Shown in pieces: positions 28,114 to 37,811 of a DNA stretch of 64,000 nt (position 1 is the stretch's first letter; every line of letters begins with the position of its first letter). Location of the stretch: positions 1 to 64,000 of the forward strand of contig NZ_MKJU01000035.1 of NCBI RefSeq assembly GCF_001854605.1, in the 5' to 3' direction. Under the pieces are notes generated by a model that searched no databases, was not told the origin of the DNA, and saw only the letters and a list, made by a program, of their open reading frames with translations. The stretch comes from Pseudoalteromonas amylolytica (GTDB lineage: Bacteria > Pseudomonadota > Gammaproteobacteria > Enterobacterales > Alteromonadaceae). The position numbers were made by a program, and so were the translations under genes.

Positions 28114-28704
28114 TTAGGCTCCATACTGGCTGATCAGTGAGCGCACGTACTGCTTGGCTAATTGCTCACTGTGTTTAAATTGGTCTTTGTCGGATTGACT
28201 GAGTACGGCACGTAGCCATAAACCATCAATCATCGCCGCACTTAACTGGGCTGCAAGCTTTGCGTGCTCAACACTCATCAGTTGTCGAAATGAGCTGGCA
28301 AGGTTGCTGTATAAGCGCTTACTGTTTACGTTCTGTAGTCGGTGTAACTCGGGGTCGTGCATTGACTGCGCCCAAAAACTTAACCATGTACGGGTGGTGT
28401 CATTACGTTGTTGTACTAACGCAAAGTTGGCTTCGACAATATACATCAGCCGTTGTTGTGGCGATGTTGTGTCTGTTACTTGCGCCATCAGTGAATATTT
28501 TAGGCTAGACAACAAGTAACGCACAGTGGCTTCAATCAAGCCCTGTTTGCCACCAAAGTAGTGGCTGATTATCCCCGAAGATAACCCTGCTTTCTTACTG
28601 ATGCTGTTAATAGTAGTACCTTGCAAACCCAGTTCAGCAACCGACTCTATCGTGGCCTTGATAAGCTGTTCTCGGCGTACAGGTTCCATTCCGACTTTTG
28701 GCAT
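28114..28704 (-). CDS. betI: choline-responsive repressor BetI
   Basis: A 196-residue TetR-family regulator. The start at 28704 gives MPKVGMEPVRREQLI, matching the N-terminus of known BetI (about 195 residues); the frame is open further upstream but that part is not family-like. Helix-turn-helix at about 30-50 (TINSISKKAGLSSGIISHYF). It represses the bet genes until choline binds. A perfect 14-bp palindrome lies 11-24 bases before the start. Confidence 0.93.
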   Translation of the reverse strand: MPKVGMEPVRREQLIKATIESVAELGLQGTTINSISKKAGLSSGIISHYFGGKQGLIEATVRYLLSSLKYSLMAQVTDTTSPQQRLMYIVEANFALVQQRNDTTRTWLSFWAQSMHDPELHRLQNVNSKRLYSNLASSFRQLMSVEHAKLAAQLSAAMIDGLWLRAVLSQSDKDQFKHSEQLAKQYVRSLISQYGA

Positions 28705-28714
28705 ATTTTTATTA

Positions 28715-28728
28715 ATTGAACGTTCAAT
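28715..28728. promoter_or_regulatory. BetI-type operator
   Basis: ATTGAACGTTCAAT is a perfect palindrome just upstream of betI, where BetI autoregulation would require its operator. The sequence resembles published BetI sites as I recall them; no second copy was noticed in the operon. Confidence 0.75.
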
Positions 28729-29613
28729 AAAAATAAAGGTTAAAGAGATGCGCCACACATTTCAATGTTGACATTTGCGTTTAAGCCGTTCTTTGTGTTT
28801 TTCGCTTGTATATAACTTGTTGATGTTATTGCATAAAATTACTGTTAAAATTAATTGGAATATTTTTTAATCAAACATTGGTTTTGTATGGCTTTTCACC
28901 AAAATCAGTACAAATAATACCACCATGGTTTTACCAATTTGTTGATAGCGACTGTGGAAAAGCGAATTTATGATGGAGCTGCCAAGGAGGGGTTATGGCA
29001 CATTCATGTATGGATGCATCTTAGAAAAAAATCGAATCCCCCCGAGCTGATATACTCTAAAGACTAATGGACGGTATTTATCGGCAGAAGCTATGGGCCT
29101 AGCTTTTGTCAACACTAAGCTATCAAATGGCCTGTATATGACTGTTGATAAAAACTCGCAGGGCTTCCAAATTCTACAAAGTGGGTTAAACAAGACACAC
29201 TATTACCATTTCTAATTTTAGATAGGCCCAACGCACTTAACATAGATTCACTGAGTGGTAAGCATGCTCTAGTGGTAGGTGAAAAAATCGTCTCGACCAT
29301 GTTCATGCCACGTTTACTACCAAATAAAAGTTGAAGGATAGGAATTGTAACTCTGGTTCTTAGCACTAAACAGTTCAGTTTTGAGCTTATGTAGGGAATA
29401 AAACAGTCAGTATTTTTTAGTTTCAAGAAATCCATATAAATTTCCCTAACTTGTGTCCGTGCATTCTGGACATATAGGCGTTTAAGGATATCGAGCTTTG
29501 GGCTTGATGATTATACCTTGAGAGGCTTCGGTAAATCATACAAATAGTTGTAACCCTAATAAAAGATAGTTACAATTTTTTAACGTTAACTGATTGATAG
29601 ACTCCGAGGGATT
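28729..29613. other. AT-rich stretch with gene fragments
   Basis: No confident gene. It holds two overlapping minus-strand frames. One (29115-29435, 106 codons) has AGGGA 8 bases before its ATG but no recognisable family. The other (28993-29193) has no support. Both may be parts of one frameshifted gene. It separates betI from the large lipoprotein gene. Confidence 0.45.
29115..29435 (-). CDS. possible 106-residue hypothetical protein or gene fragment
   Basis: ATG at 29433-29435 with AGGGA upstream. The product is basic and has no signal peptide or known motif. A second open frame takes over at its end (overlap 29115-29193), as would happen after a frameshift. No function can be proposed; it may be a remnant. 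Confidence 0.25.
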   Translation of the reverse strand: MDFLKLKNTDCFIPYISSKLNCLVLRTRVTIPILQLLFGSKRGMNMVETIFSPTTRACLPLSESMLSALGLSKIRNGNSVSCLTHFVEFGSPASFYQQSYTGHLIA

Positions 29614-32600
29614 ATGTTTATTCCAAAAAGGAATTTTAACTGCTATTTTTTTGCATTGTTACTACTACTCATTGGGGGGTGTAATGAGGAACGAGCAGTA
29701 TTAAACGATAAAAATGCAGGTGAGCAAGAAAAAATCACCATTGAACTGGGCGCAGATTTGGTAGCGACTGAGTTTGATGAGGTTACTCTGAGCATACAGG
29801 TAGAAGAAGGGGACGTCTCCGCTGATAACCTCACATGGACCCAACTTGAAGGAACGCCAGTTTCTATAAAAAAATCAGGGTTAAATGCGACTTTCTTTGT
29901 GCCAAAAATGGAGTTTGATGAAACTGCAAAGTTTAAAGTAGACGTGACAGGAATAGAAAAACAATCTGTGAGTGATGAAGTTTCTGTTCATTTTATAGGC
30001 TCTGCTCCGCTTTTTACACATGACTTTGATATAACTAACTACTTAGGACTTGGAGAAACGGTAAATATCGCCTTAGACGATTTGCCGCCAAATACTAATG
30101 TAGGTTGGATGATTGTTAACTACGACGGTTCGACTGCTGAATTAGTTGAATCCTCAGACAGTTTTGCAAAAATACGTTCTGACACTAGCGGAAGTTTCAA
30201 GCTTGTAATTACGGCTAGTAACAAACAAAGAACTGAAAGTTCATCAATTAATTTTTACACTTCAGAAAGTTGGGAACATATAATTCAAGAGAAAGCGTCA
30301 AAAATTCCAGATTATGTAAGAGCTAATGGTAGTTATAAGTTCTCGCTGGACCTAGACTTTGAAGAGGAACTCAGTTTTAGCTGGTCAATCGATGACCAAG
30401 TGGTTTCGGAATTAAGTTCTTTTATCCATACTTTCGATCAAGTTGGCACTAGTGAAATTAGATTGCTGGTTGCGAAACAAGGAATACAAGTTTTTGAAAA
30501 GAATTGGAATATTGATGTATATAAAAGAAGAACGCTTGATGAAGTAGATTACGAAATAGACGGTGATACTATCTCTATTTCTGAAAATAGTCTATCCGCT
30601 ATTCGTGGATTAAAGCTTACAATTCCTGACGAATTACCGCTAACTGTTGAAGATATCAGAGTATCTGAAATTATAAATAGTAAGAAAAATATTAAGTTTA
30701 AACTTGAGCCTGAAGGGGCCTCCTTCCTATCCCCTATTGCTGTAACTTTACCTAAACCTGAGGAAACTGAAATTTTCTCTATTCTTCACACTGATGAGGA
30801 GGGTAAATATGGGGGTGTCATTCCTGTGCATGTGAACGGTGATACAATAACGTTTTCAGTAAATCACTTTTCTAATTTCGAGTTGGTTAGTGGTAAAGGC
30901 AGTATTCTGGAACTCAATGAATTATCAGAACATAACGATATTTACGCAGATGATTTAATCAATAGTTATGAGCTTTTTGCCAAAGTATATAATGACTTGA
31001 ATAAAACATATATGGCAATTAATAGCGTAGGAAGTGCTGTAACGACAAGTATTCTGCTATCGGATCTATACAAGATAAAGTCTAATACTCAAGCCTTACT
31101 TCCCTTCATTACTAATCAGCGCCTTTCAGCGCTCATAGATACAGTATCTCGCCCAGACTCATATTGGAAAGATAAGTCTCGCGTTGCTAATTACGGCTCA
31201 TTGCAGCATAAAGCGAAGCTAAAAAGGGCTAAAGCACTCATATCAGCTCTTACTGAATATGAGAAAGTATTGAAAGCGCTACCAAAAGGAGTGCGACTAT
31301 CCGATGTTGAGGTTGGCAAGGTTAAAGAGGTTCGCTCGGCACTGCAAAAGGTAGATAATTATATTGGCCCACTTTTTATTGCCATCGATACTGCTTTTTC
31401 TATTTGGCACTTAAACGAGGGGGATGCATGGGCCTCACTAAAATCTTCTGTCAATGCTTTTTCAAATGCTTTTTCCATCTCTCTGGCGAAAGGAGTGAAA
31501 ATTGTTAAAGGTGGTCGGCTCGGGTTGTCTCTAGCAAAAGGTCCAAAACACCCGCATCTTGTAGCAGCGATCGAGTCTGCACATTTAATTGAAAACTTTG
31601 TTCTGGATCCGTTGATCTATGAACCAACAACAAACTTTATTGATTACATATCCGACACCGCAATGCCAGAACTAGACAGCTTTCATGAAATTACAAGAAA
31701 TGAGTTTATTAGGGTGATGCAATATGCTAGAGCTAATAACAACTCTGATGCTATAGAAAACTTTACTGATTTAAGAGGGTTATCGGAAGCTTTTAAATCT
31801 CGTTTGGATATGGTGAGAGAACAGTCGGATGAGATTCGCACAGAAGTTAACGCTAGATACAAAGATGTCTTATGGAAGAATATGATGATCAATATCGCTT
31901 ACACATCTTTTCTTGATTCTTACGTAAACTCATATGACTTAGCTGAGTGGCAAGTTGAAAGAATTCAGCGAGAAGTTTCACGCGCAAGGGCAAATGTAGA
32001 AGAAGTATCGAAAGCTCGTGAAGCAATCATTGCATCTATGAAGGCTTCGGCAGATATCCAGTTTTCAATACTAGAGTTACTCGTTGAAGAAAGGCATGGT
32101 CAAGTTTTCATTAAATGGAGTGCAGAGGGCTTCTCAAAATACCTTGAATTGCATATAAAGTCAGCAGGTAAATCAATTCCTGTGGCTGTATTAGCGAATC
32201 AAAGTGGCGATTTTTCCTATGATTTTAATCTCAGAGATTTTAGAGGAAAGCTATCTGGCAACACAGAACTCACTATTAGTTTAGTCGCATTGAATGAATC
32301 GGGAAACATAGTGAGTAGTAGAGATTCTGATTTAAAATTACCTGCTACCTTTTGGGTAAATAGTAACGTAATACCCAGTCTTTATAGTGGGGATGAAAAT
32401 TCTAGTGCTGTTCTGAGAATTAATGACTTTTTAAAGAACTCTTTAAAAACTAGTACCGTGTCTTCTGAGTTTGAAAATGTGTCTCTAGAAATAAATGCAT
32501 TTAAAGAATTAAATGCATTTAGAGCAATTGACTTAGATTCTGATTTCATTTCTATTTCTCAATTTGAGAGTAGTAGTACAGGAGACAGAGATGAGTATCT

Positions 32601-33393
32601 AATGAATGGAATATACTACAGAGCTTCAGAATGCACCGTAGCAAGAGCTAATAATGTGGATTCTTATAACGAACAGATGTGTATCGGTGATACAAAAGGT
32701 AGTAATCCTGCATTAGTTTTCCAGTTTGGAACTAACGGCGAACAGCAATATGGCAGAATGTGTCAAGAGTCGAATCCTTTTATGCACGTAAGAGATGGCT
32801 TTTGCTCTGATTGCGCTCCTTTTTATCCAGCAAATAGCTTCGGAGCTTCTAATGCAATTAAGTACTTGAGTGATTGGAGAGTAATTGATGGAAATCCAGT
32901 ACAAATGAGTGAACATCGAGTTAACTTAGGTGGTGCAACCGTTGTAGAGTATGACTTACCAATACAATTTGGGATTGCCCCGCCTAAATTTATTGATGAC
33001 ACTAGTGGCCAAAAGTTCTCGGATCGAAATGGTAACCAAGCGATCAAATTTGAGTATGAAATAACTGGTTATGAAAACTATGTGGATGGAGAGTATTATT
33101 TATTTACGATAACTCTGTCAGATTGTGATAGTTTTGTTGCGGGAAAAAAGGTTGACGGATTGAGTAATAGAGTAGATTTTTTCTCAATATTGGGACCATC
33201 TTTACCTAGCGAAAAAATCAGACAAACTGGTGTGGAAGTTATAAAAGTAATCGCTAAAAACACACCTGCTGGATTAGAGATGCTAGGATACGCATCGAAT
33301 ACACTCAACAGCTCATGCTTTTCAATTGACTATAATGATCTGCAGGACTCTCCACCGATATGCATTCCCGACGACACAGGTCCTGATAATTAG
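29614..33393 (+). CDS. giant multi-domain lipoprotein, unknown
   Basis: A 1259-residue protein with a lipoprotein signal (LLIGGC lipobox, Cys about 24) and GAGGGA before its ATG. Residues ~40-330 look like tandem immunoglobulin-like beta domains. Residues ~340-430 (ending TFSVNHFSNFELV) resemble the ZU5-like/Ig-like module common in surface proteins. Residues ~450-810 are mostly helical, and the rest is beta-rich with Cys-containing loops (for example DGFCSDCAPFYP). Its base composition is clearly more AT-rich than the bet and hut genes, suggesting acquisition. Surface-exposed or periplasmic; function unknown. Confidence 0.8.
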   Translation: MFIPKRNFNCYFFALLLLLIGGCNEERAVLNDKNAGEQEKITIELGADLVATEFDEVTLSIQVEEGDVSADNLTWTQLEGTPVSIKKSGLNATFFVPKMEFDETAKFKVDVTGIEKQSVSDEVSVHFIGSAPLFTHDFDITNYLGLGETVNIALDDLPPNTNVGWMIVNYDGSTAELVESSDSFAKIRSDTSGSFKLVITASNKQRTESSSINFYTSESWEHIIQEKASKIPDYVRANGSYKFSLDLDFEEELSFSWSIDDQVVSELSSFIHTFDQVGTSEIRLLVAKQGIQVFEKNWNIDVYKRRTLDEVDYEIDGDTISISENSLSAIRGLKLTIPDELPLTVEDIRVSEIINSKKNIKFKLEPEGASFLSPIAVTLPKPEETEIFSILHTDEEGKYGGVIPVHVNGDTITFSVNHFSNFELVSGKGSILELNELSEHNDIYADDLINSYELFAKVYNDLNKTYMAINSVGSAVTTSILLSDLYKIKSNTQALLPFITNQRLSALIDTVSRPDSYWKDKSRVANYGSLQHKAKLKRAKALISALTEYEKVLKALPKGVRLSDVEVGKVKEVRSALQKVDNYIGPLFIAIDTAFSIWHLNEGDAWASLKSSVNAFSNAFSISLAKGVKIVKGGRLGLSLAKGPKHPHLVAAIESAHLIENFVLDPLIYEPTTNFIDYISDTAMPELDSFHEITRNEFIRVMQYARANNNSDAIENFTDLRGLSEAFKSRLDMVREQSDEIRTEVNARYKDVLWKNMMINIAYTSFLDSYVNSYDLAEWQVERIQREVSRARANVEEVSKAREAIIASMKASADIQFSILELLVEERHGQVFIKWSAEGFSKYLELHIKSAGKSIPVAVLANQSGDFSYDFNLRDFRGKLSGNTELTISLVALNESGNIVSSRDSDLKLPATFWVNSNVIPSLYSGDENSSAVLRINDFLKNSLKTSTVSSEFENVSLEINAFKELNAFRAIDLDSDFISISQFESSSTGDRDEYLMNGIYYRASECTVARANNVDSYNEQMCIGDTKGSNPALVFQFGTNGEQQYGRMCQESNPFMHVRDGFCSDCAPFYPANSFGASNAIKYLSDWRVIDGNPVQMSEHRVNLGGATVVEYDLPIQFGIAPPKFIDDTSGQKFSDRNGNQAIKFEYEITGYENYVDGEYYLFTITLSDCDSFVAGKKVDGLSNRVDFFSILGPSLPSEKIRQTGVEVIKVIAKNTPAGLEMLGYASNTLNSSCFSIDYNDLQDSPPICIPDDTGPDN

Positions 33394-33531
33394 GCATTGG
33401 TTGTAGCACTAAGTGAGTATTGCACTACCTGATGAAGGGCAACTTGAAAGTTAATAGCAGTTCTAATACTTGTTGAACTGCTTTAACTTACAATTATTCG
33501 TGATGGTTTATATGTAATTTAACACCTTCAC

Positions 33532-34905
33532 TTAGTAATTGCTTACAAGTCGCCAAAGCTCTAATAGCGTACTTCTGTTTTCAATAGCTTGTGCTCTGAG
33601 TTGAGTGAGTTGTTGCTGTGTGAGCCAGCGGCCATGCTTGCTCACGGCAACAGGGGTCTTTAAAGCGGCTAAATCTTCAATCGGGTTCGTTCGGGTGAAA
33701 ATAAAGTCAGCTTTGTATCCAACCTTTATTTGCCCAATTTGCTTATCTAACTTCAGTGCTCTGGCAGGTGAGTAGGTGGCCGCTTTGAGCACAGCAAAGT
33801 TTGATAGTCGAGCACGTTTCAGCTGCGCCATCTCGTTGTGTGTTGCTAAACCATGAGGTGACAGCAGCACGCCAGCATCTGAGCCAATCAGCAGTTCAAT
33901 ACCCAGTTGATGCATTTGCTCAGTGATGAACAATAAGGTGTTGTAAGTATCTCGATTATAGCTTGCGTGCTTTTGAGAGGTGTTGAGCCAACGTGCAACT
34001 TGGCCGTGTCGCTCGGCAGCAGCCACTACGGGTGATATATAGTGCTCAGGCAAAGTATCTAAAAAGGCGTGTTTATCTTCACTTATTCTTGTTAATTGCC
34101 AAAAGATATTGAGTGTTGGCGTGACGGGTACGTTTAACTTTTTTATCTCTTTGAGCGTGTGCTTGAGCTTTTGCTGATCAAATGTATGCTTGAGTGGGCC
34201 TTGTAATATGTCTTCCACATGCTCCAAAGATTGCAATTCAGATAGGCTTGACCACTGTATATCTGCTGACGGATGAGGGCCATGCTTTGCTACGGGTATA
34301 TTGTGTACACTGGCGGTTTGAATAAGGGACTTTTGTGCTTTTGGCGACAAGTTGCCATAAGCCTTAATCAGGTCGAATCCTGCATTTTTTGCTTTGATAA
34401 CAGCTTGTTCTGCTTGTTGCGTTGTAGCGACGTATTGATGCAGTGCACTGTTTTCAAACCCAGAAAGAATAGGGCTGCTGACAGAGAGCGTACTGCCAAC
34501 CCTTTCATTCTGCGCAAGTTGGTCTCGCCATGCTAGATGTTGTGCAATGCCGTTCATAATACGCACATGTGTGACACCGTGAGATAAGTTAGTTACCAAT
34601 GCGCTCGGGTCGTAAAAATGCACGTGCATGTCAATGAGACCGGGGGTCACATAGCCACCTTGAGCATCAATAATGTTGATGCCTGGGCTTTCATGTAAGC
34701 TGCTGTTAATACTACTTATAATTCCATTTTTAACGAGAATGGTTTGATTTTTAATAATACGCTCTTCAACGGGAGAGACAATATTCACATTTTTTAGAAT
34801 AAACGCCTGCGCGGGCGGGAGTGATACTTGACTATGGCATGCGCTGAGTATAGCTAAGCTTATAAAAATGAAAGCAGAAAGTTTAAAGAAGCGAAAAAGT
34901 AGCAT
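33532..34905 (-). CDS. lipoprotein amidohydrolase
   Basis: A 457-residue protein with a lipoprotein signal (ILSAC lipobox), so periplasmic and lipid-anchored. Amidohydrolase landmarks: HVHF after GLIDM, Lys in LIKAYG, His in VAKHGPHP, SLEHVED and Asp in LLIGSDAGV, then the C-terminal KADFIFT. Third such enzyme here. It lies behind the AraC, sulfotransferase and TonB genes on the same strand and may process what the receptor imports (inference). Confidence 0.85.
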   Translation of the reverse strand: MLLFRFFKLSAFIFISLAILSACHSQVSLPPAQAFILKNVNIVSPVEERIIKNQTILVKNGIISSINSSLHESPGINIIDAQGGYVTPGLIDMHVHFYDPSALVTNLSHGVTHVRIMNGIAQHLAWRDQLAQNERVGSTLSVSSPILSGFENSALHQYVATTQQAEQAVIKAKNAGFDLIKAYGNLSPKAQKSLIQTASVHNIPVAKHGPHPSADIQWSSLSELQSLEHVEDILQGPLKHTFDQQKLKHTLKEIKKLNVPVTPTLNIFWQLTRISEDKHAFLDTLPEHYISPVVAAAERHGQVARWLNTSQKHASYNRDTYNTLLFITEQMHQLGIELLIGSDAGVLLSPHGLATHNEMAQLKRARLSNFAVLKAATYSPARALKLDKQIGQIKVGYKADFIFTRTNPIEDLAALKTPVAVSKHGRWLTQQQLTQLRAQAIENRSTLLELWRLVSNY

Positions 34906-35012
34906 GGGTAGTGGCCTATTTGTTACTTGCGATAACAGTAATTTATCGCTCTTAAGTAACGTAAAGGTCTAAACGCAAGTAATTAGACGCATAAATTCAG
35001 GGTTTTGTACGC

Positions 35013-36044
35013 TTAGTTAGGGTTAGAACGAAGGCTATTTCTATATTCGCTTGGTGTCATACCTGTTTGTTTTTTAAAAGAATAATTGAATGATGATTTC
35101 GCGCTAAAGCCTGCTTCATGGGCCAAAGTAAGAAGCGGCTTGGTGGAGGAGGTGCGCATCGCTTCTTTTACATGTTCAACGCGAAATGAATTTATATAGT
35201 CATTAAAGCTGAGTTGATGAGACAAGTTGATGGCACGAGATACATCTCTTGGCTGCAAGCCAGTGAGTTGTGACAGGTCGGATAATGACAAACGTGCTTG
35301 TAAAAACCACTGCTTATCCCTCATTTGTTGATCGATAGATTTGAATATTGCTTGGTAGTCTTCCGCTGATTCGTGGGTTTTGTTGGGAGTGTCATCCGTT
35401 AGCGTACGTGGTAAGGTTTTTAGAATTTTGTGCTCGGCGTTCAACTTGGTCGTCAATACCAGCAAAATAGTGATATTGATAACTGCTACTAGGCCCTGTC
35501 CGAAAATATTCCAAAGCACAGGTAACATTGGCTGCAGGTTAAGCCTAACTAAATCAGCAGCGTTAGTGATGGTCATGATCACAATAAGCCAGCCTAGCCA
35601 GCGCAGTGCCACCTCATGCGCATCTGAGCGAGAGTTATCAAGCGTCGCGTTGAACTGGTAAATGCGATAAACAGCAAATCCCGCATAGATAACCCGCCAC
35701 ACTGTGCCAATTAAGATCACAGTCTGTGTGTATTGGGTAAAGGGTAATAACAACAGCATAGGCACAAAGTGTAGTATGTCGTATTTATTGACTTGTGTGG
35801 TTAAGGACTTCACCACAAGGTAAAGCATGGGGCCAAAGCCCAGCACAAATACAGGAGTCACTAAGTGAATAGAGCGCGTAATATTCAGCTCTTCTAAGAG
35901 ATTAAAGATGGCTGACAGCATAACCATGGCAAAAAATGCGCTTACGGTTCGATAGAGCTTGTGCGTACTTAATATCGCAATGCTCAGCGTAGCAATACCG
36001 ATTGAAAAGGCTTGTATAAGGTTGACCACATTGGCTTCAAACAT
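35013..36044 (-). CDS. membrane-bound AraC-family regulator
   Basis: A 343-residue protein: seven or so membrane spans in residues 1-205, a linker, then an AraC-type double helix-turn-helix (about 245-340; LSDLSQLTGLQPRDVSRAI and LAHEAGFSAKSSFNYSFKK). This membrane-AraC architecture is common in Alteromonadales and Bacteroidetes; the signal is unknown. It sits between the sulfotransferase and the amidohydrolase, probably controlling one or both. Confidence 0.87.
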   Translation of the reverse strand: MFEANVVNLIQAFSIGIATLSIAILSTHKLYRTVSAFFAMVMLSAIFNLLEELNITRSIHLVTPVFVLGFGPMLYLVVKSLTTQVNKYDILHFVPMLLLLPFTQYTQTVILIGTVWRVIYAGFAVYRIYQFNATLDNSRSDAHEVALRWLGWLIVIMTITNAADLVRLNLQPMLPVLWNIFGQGLVAVINITILLVLTTKLNAEHKILKTLPRTLTDDTPNKTHESAEDYQAIFKSIDQQMRDKQWFLQARLSLSDLSQLTGLQPRDVSRAINLSHQLSFNDYINSFRVEHVKEAMRTSSTKPLLTLAHEAGFSAKSSFNYSFKKQTGMTPSEYRNSLRSNPN

Positions 36045-36200
36045 AAATTAAAGATTCATGGCTCTTTAGTGACTGGTTGGATGTTAGCATGAAAAGTTAT
36101 GCTCTGGCTTTTGTTTATAGGATCAGAGGCTTAGATTTTCCAAGCCTGTATTTGCTATCTGTGTTTCTTACCAAGCTGTTAAACACGCTAGATAATACCT

Positions 36201-37784
36201 TCAATAGGGGATCGCGTGCTTATCAAAATACGCTTTAACTTCATCAAGATATGGGGAGAAGTTTTTCCAGCGTCCAATTGATTTTGTGTTCAGTGGTTGA
36301 CGGACTTGTACCTTGCTTGCCGTTGATACCGGCGCATCATTTAGGTGAAAATCTAGACACTGCTTTTGCCAAGGAAGCTGGCAATAGTCGAGTAAGGCTC
36401 TTATGTGCTGCTCAGGTTGCGCGACGAGTTGCTCGTATTCTAACAACTTAAAATATGACCCGTGTAACGCTTGCCAATGGTGCATAAGTTTATAAAAACG
36501 TGTGTAAAATTTAGCTGTGTCCATTAAATCTAAAGAGTATCGGTAGTAGGGGTTGTTGATAGTAAACAACTGACGATAATTACCGATGCAGGTATCTAGT
36601 GGATTACGTAGCAAACAAATGATTTTGGCGTTTGGTAGGGCCTTGCGGATCAAGTCCACATAAAAAAAGTTAAAGGGTAATTTATCGACAAAGTGGCAGC
36701 TTTGCCCAGTAACGACACGTGTAGCGTCAAGGTAGTCTTGTCCCAGTTGCTTAAAGTCACACTCGTAAGCGGCTTTAAGGGTGGCTTCATCAAGTACATG
36801 AGGTGTGGTGGTTTGACTCAATCGTTTGGTGACGATTCCAAAATCTTGTAACTCTCCTGCGGAGGTAACATCACTGTGGCTAGATAATATTCGCTCTACC
36901 AAAGTGGTGCCAGAGCGTGGCATACCTAACACAAAAATAGGCTCTTTTGTGTCTGCTCCCAAAGGTGCATCACTTTTTGTTTGATGGCTTAATCGATACA
37001 GCAAATCAAACAATTGTTCAGAGGCATTATCATCAAAACGTGCCTGTTGTAATTTACTTACTTTACCTTGCTTGAGTGCTTCAAACGCTAAGTCATACTG
37101 CTTAAGATCTTGATATTCTTTTGCTAAGGCATGACCTATGTGTAACTTTGCATCAGGGTGTTCAAGGCGTGTAAACACACTTTTAAGTCGTAAAATATGA
37201 TTGTTACTCTCATTGACCTTAGTAAGGTCTGACAATGCAAAATGTGCCTGATGGTGGGCAGGCTCAAGTTTGATAGCTTGTTCAAACGCGGCTTTTGCTT
37301 TGTCGAATAACCCCAAAAACTTACAACACACCCCATAATTATAAAAAAATTGAGGCTGTGTGGCGTTAAGCTCTAACGCTTTTTGATAGCAAAGCAGTGC
37401 ATAGTCATGTAATCCGATATGGCTGAGTGTGACACCTAAGGTATCTGCATCTAGTGCAGAGGTTAGGTCTTCAACAGCGATTGACAGTGCTAATGTTTTG
37501 GCTTGATTGAGTTGACCGTCTAGTGCGTAACATTTAGCTAAATGAATTGAGTATTCAAAACGTTGCCTCAAACCTTTGGCTTTTTCAATAAGTTTAATGG
37601 CCTTTTTTATTTGCCCAACCTGAACATTGATCATTGCCATTAAAAAGTAACCATCGGCATGTTCACGGGTGTCTTCAGGAGTAGTTTGTATCAGTTGTAC
37701 TAAATACTGATGAGCCTGTTTTATCTGGCCTTGATTCAATGCCGTGATGGCTTGTTGGTGAAGATGTGTTGCGTTGAGCGTCAT
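36201..37784 (-). CDS. TPR-sulfotransferase fusion
   Basis: A 527-residue protein: tetratricopeptide repeats (about 1-250), then a sulfotransferase domain whose PAPS 5'-phosphosulfate loop is PRSGTT (289-294), followed by GELQDFG and the 3'-phosphate site region CLLRNPLDTCIGNYRQ. No signal peptide, so cytoplasmic. Such fusions are often next to TonB receptors, as here (27-bp gap to the receptor). Sulfated substrate unknown; the TPR part may hold a peptide or protein partner. Confidence 0.88.
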   Translation of the reverse strand: MTLNATHLHQQAITALNQGQIKQAHQYLVQLIQTTPEDTREHADGYFLMAMINVQVGQIKKAIKLIEKAKGLRQRFEYSIHLAKCYALDGQLNQAKTLALSIAVEDLTSALDADTLGVTLSHIGLHDYALLCYQKALELNATQPQFFYNYGVCCKFLGLFDKAKAAFEQAIKLEPAHHQAHFALSDLTKVNESNNHILRLKSVFTRLEHPDAKLHIGHALAKEYQDLKQYDLAFEALKQGKVSKLQQARFDDNASEQLFDLLYRLSHQTKSDAPLGADTKEPIFVLGMPRSGTTLVERILSSHSDVTSAGELQDFGIVTKRLSQTTTPHVLDEATLKAAYECDFKQLGQDYLDATRVVTGQSCHFVDKLPFNFFYVDLIRKALPNAKIICLLRNPLDTCIGNYRQLFTINNPYYRYSLDLMDTAKFYTRFYKLMHHWQALHGSYFKLLEYEQLVAQPEQHIRALLDYCQLPWQKQCLDFHLNDAPVSTASKVQVRQPLNTKSIGRWKNFSPYLDEVKAYFDKHAIPY

Positions 37785-37811
37785 AAAAAGCGTGTTCTTA
37801 TTGTTACTCGG

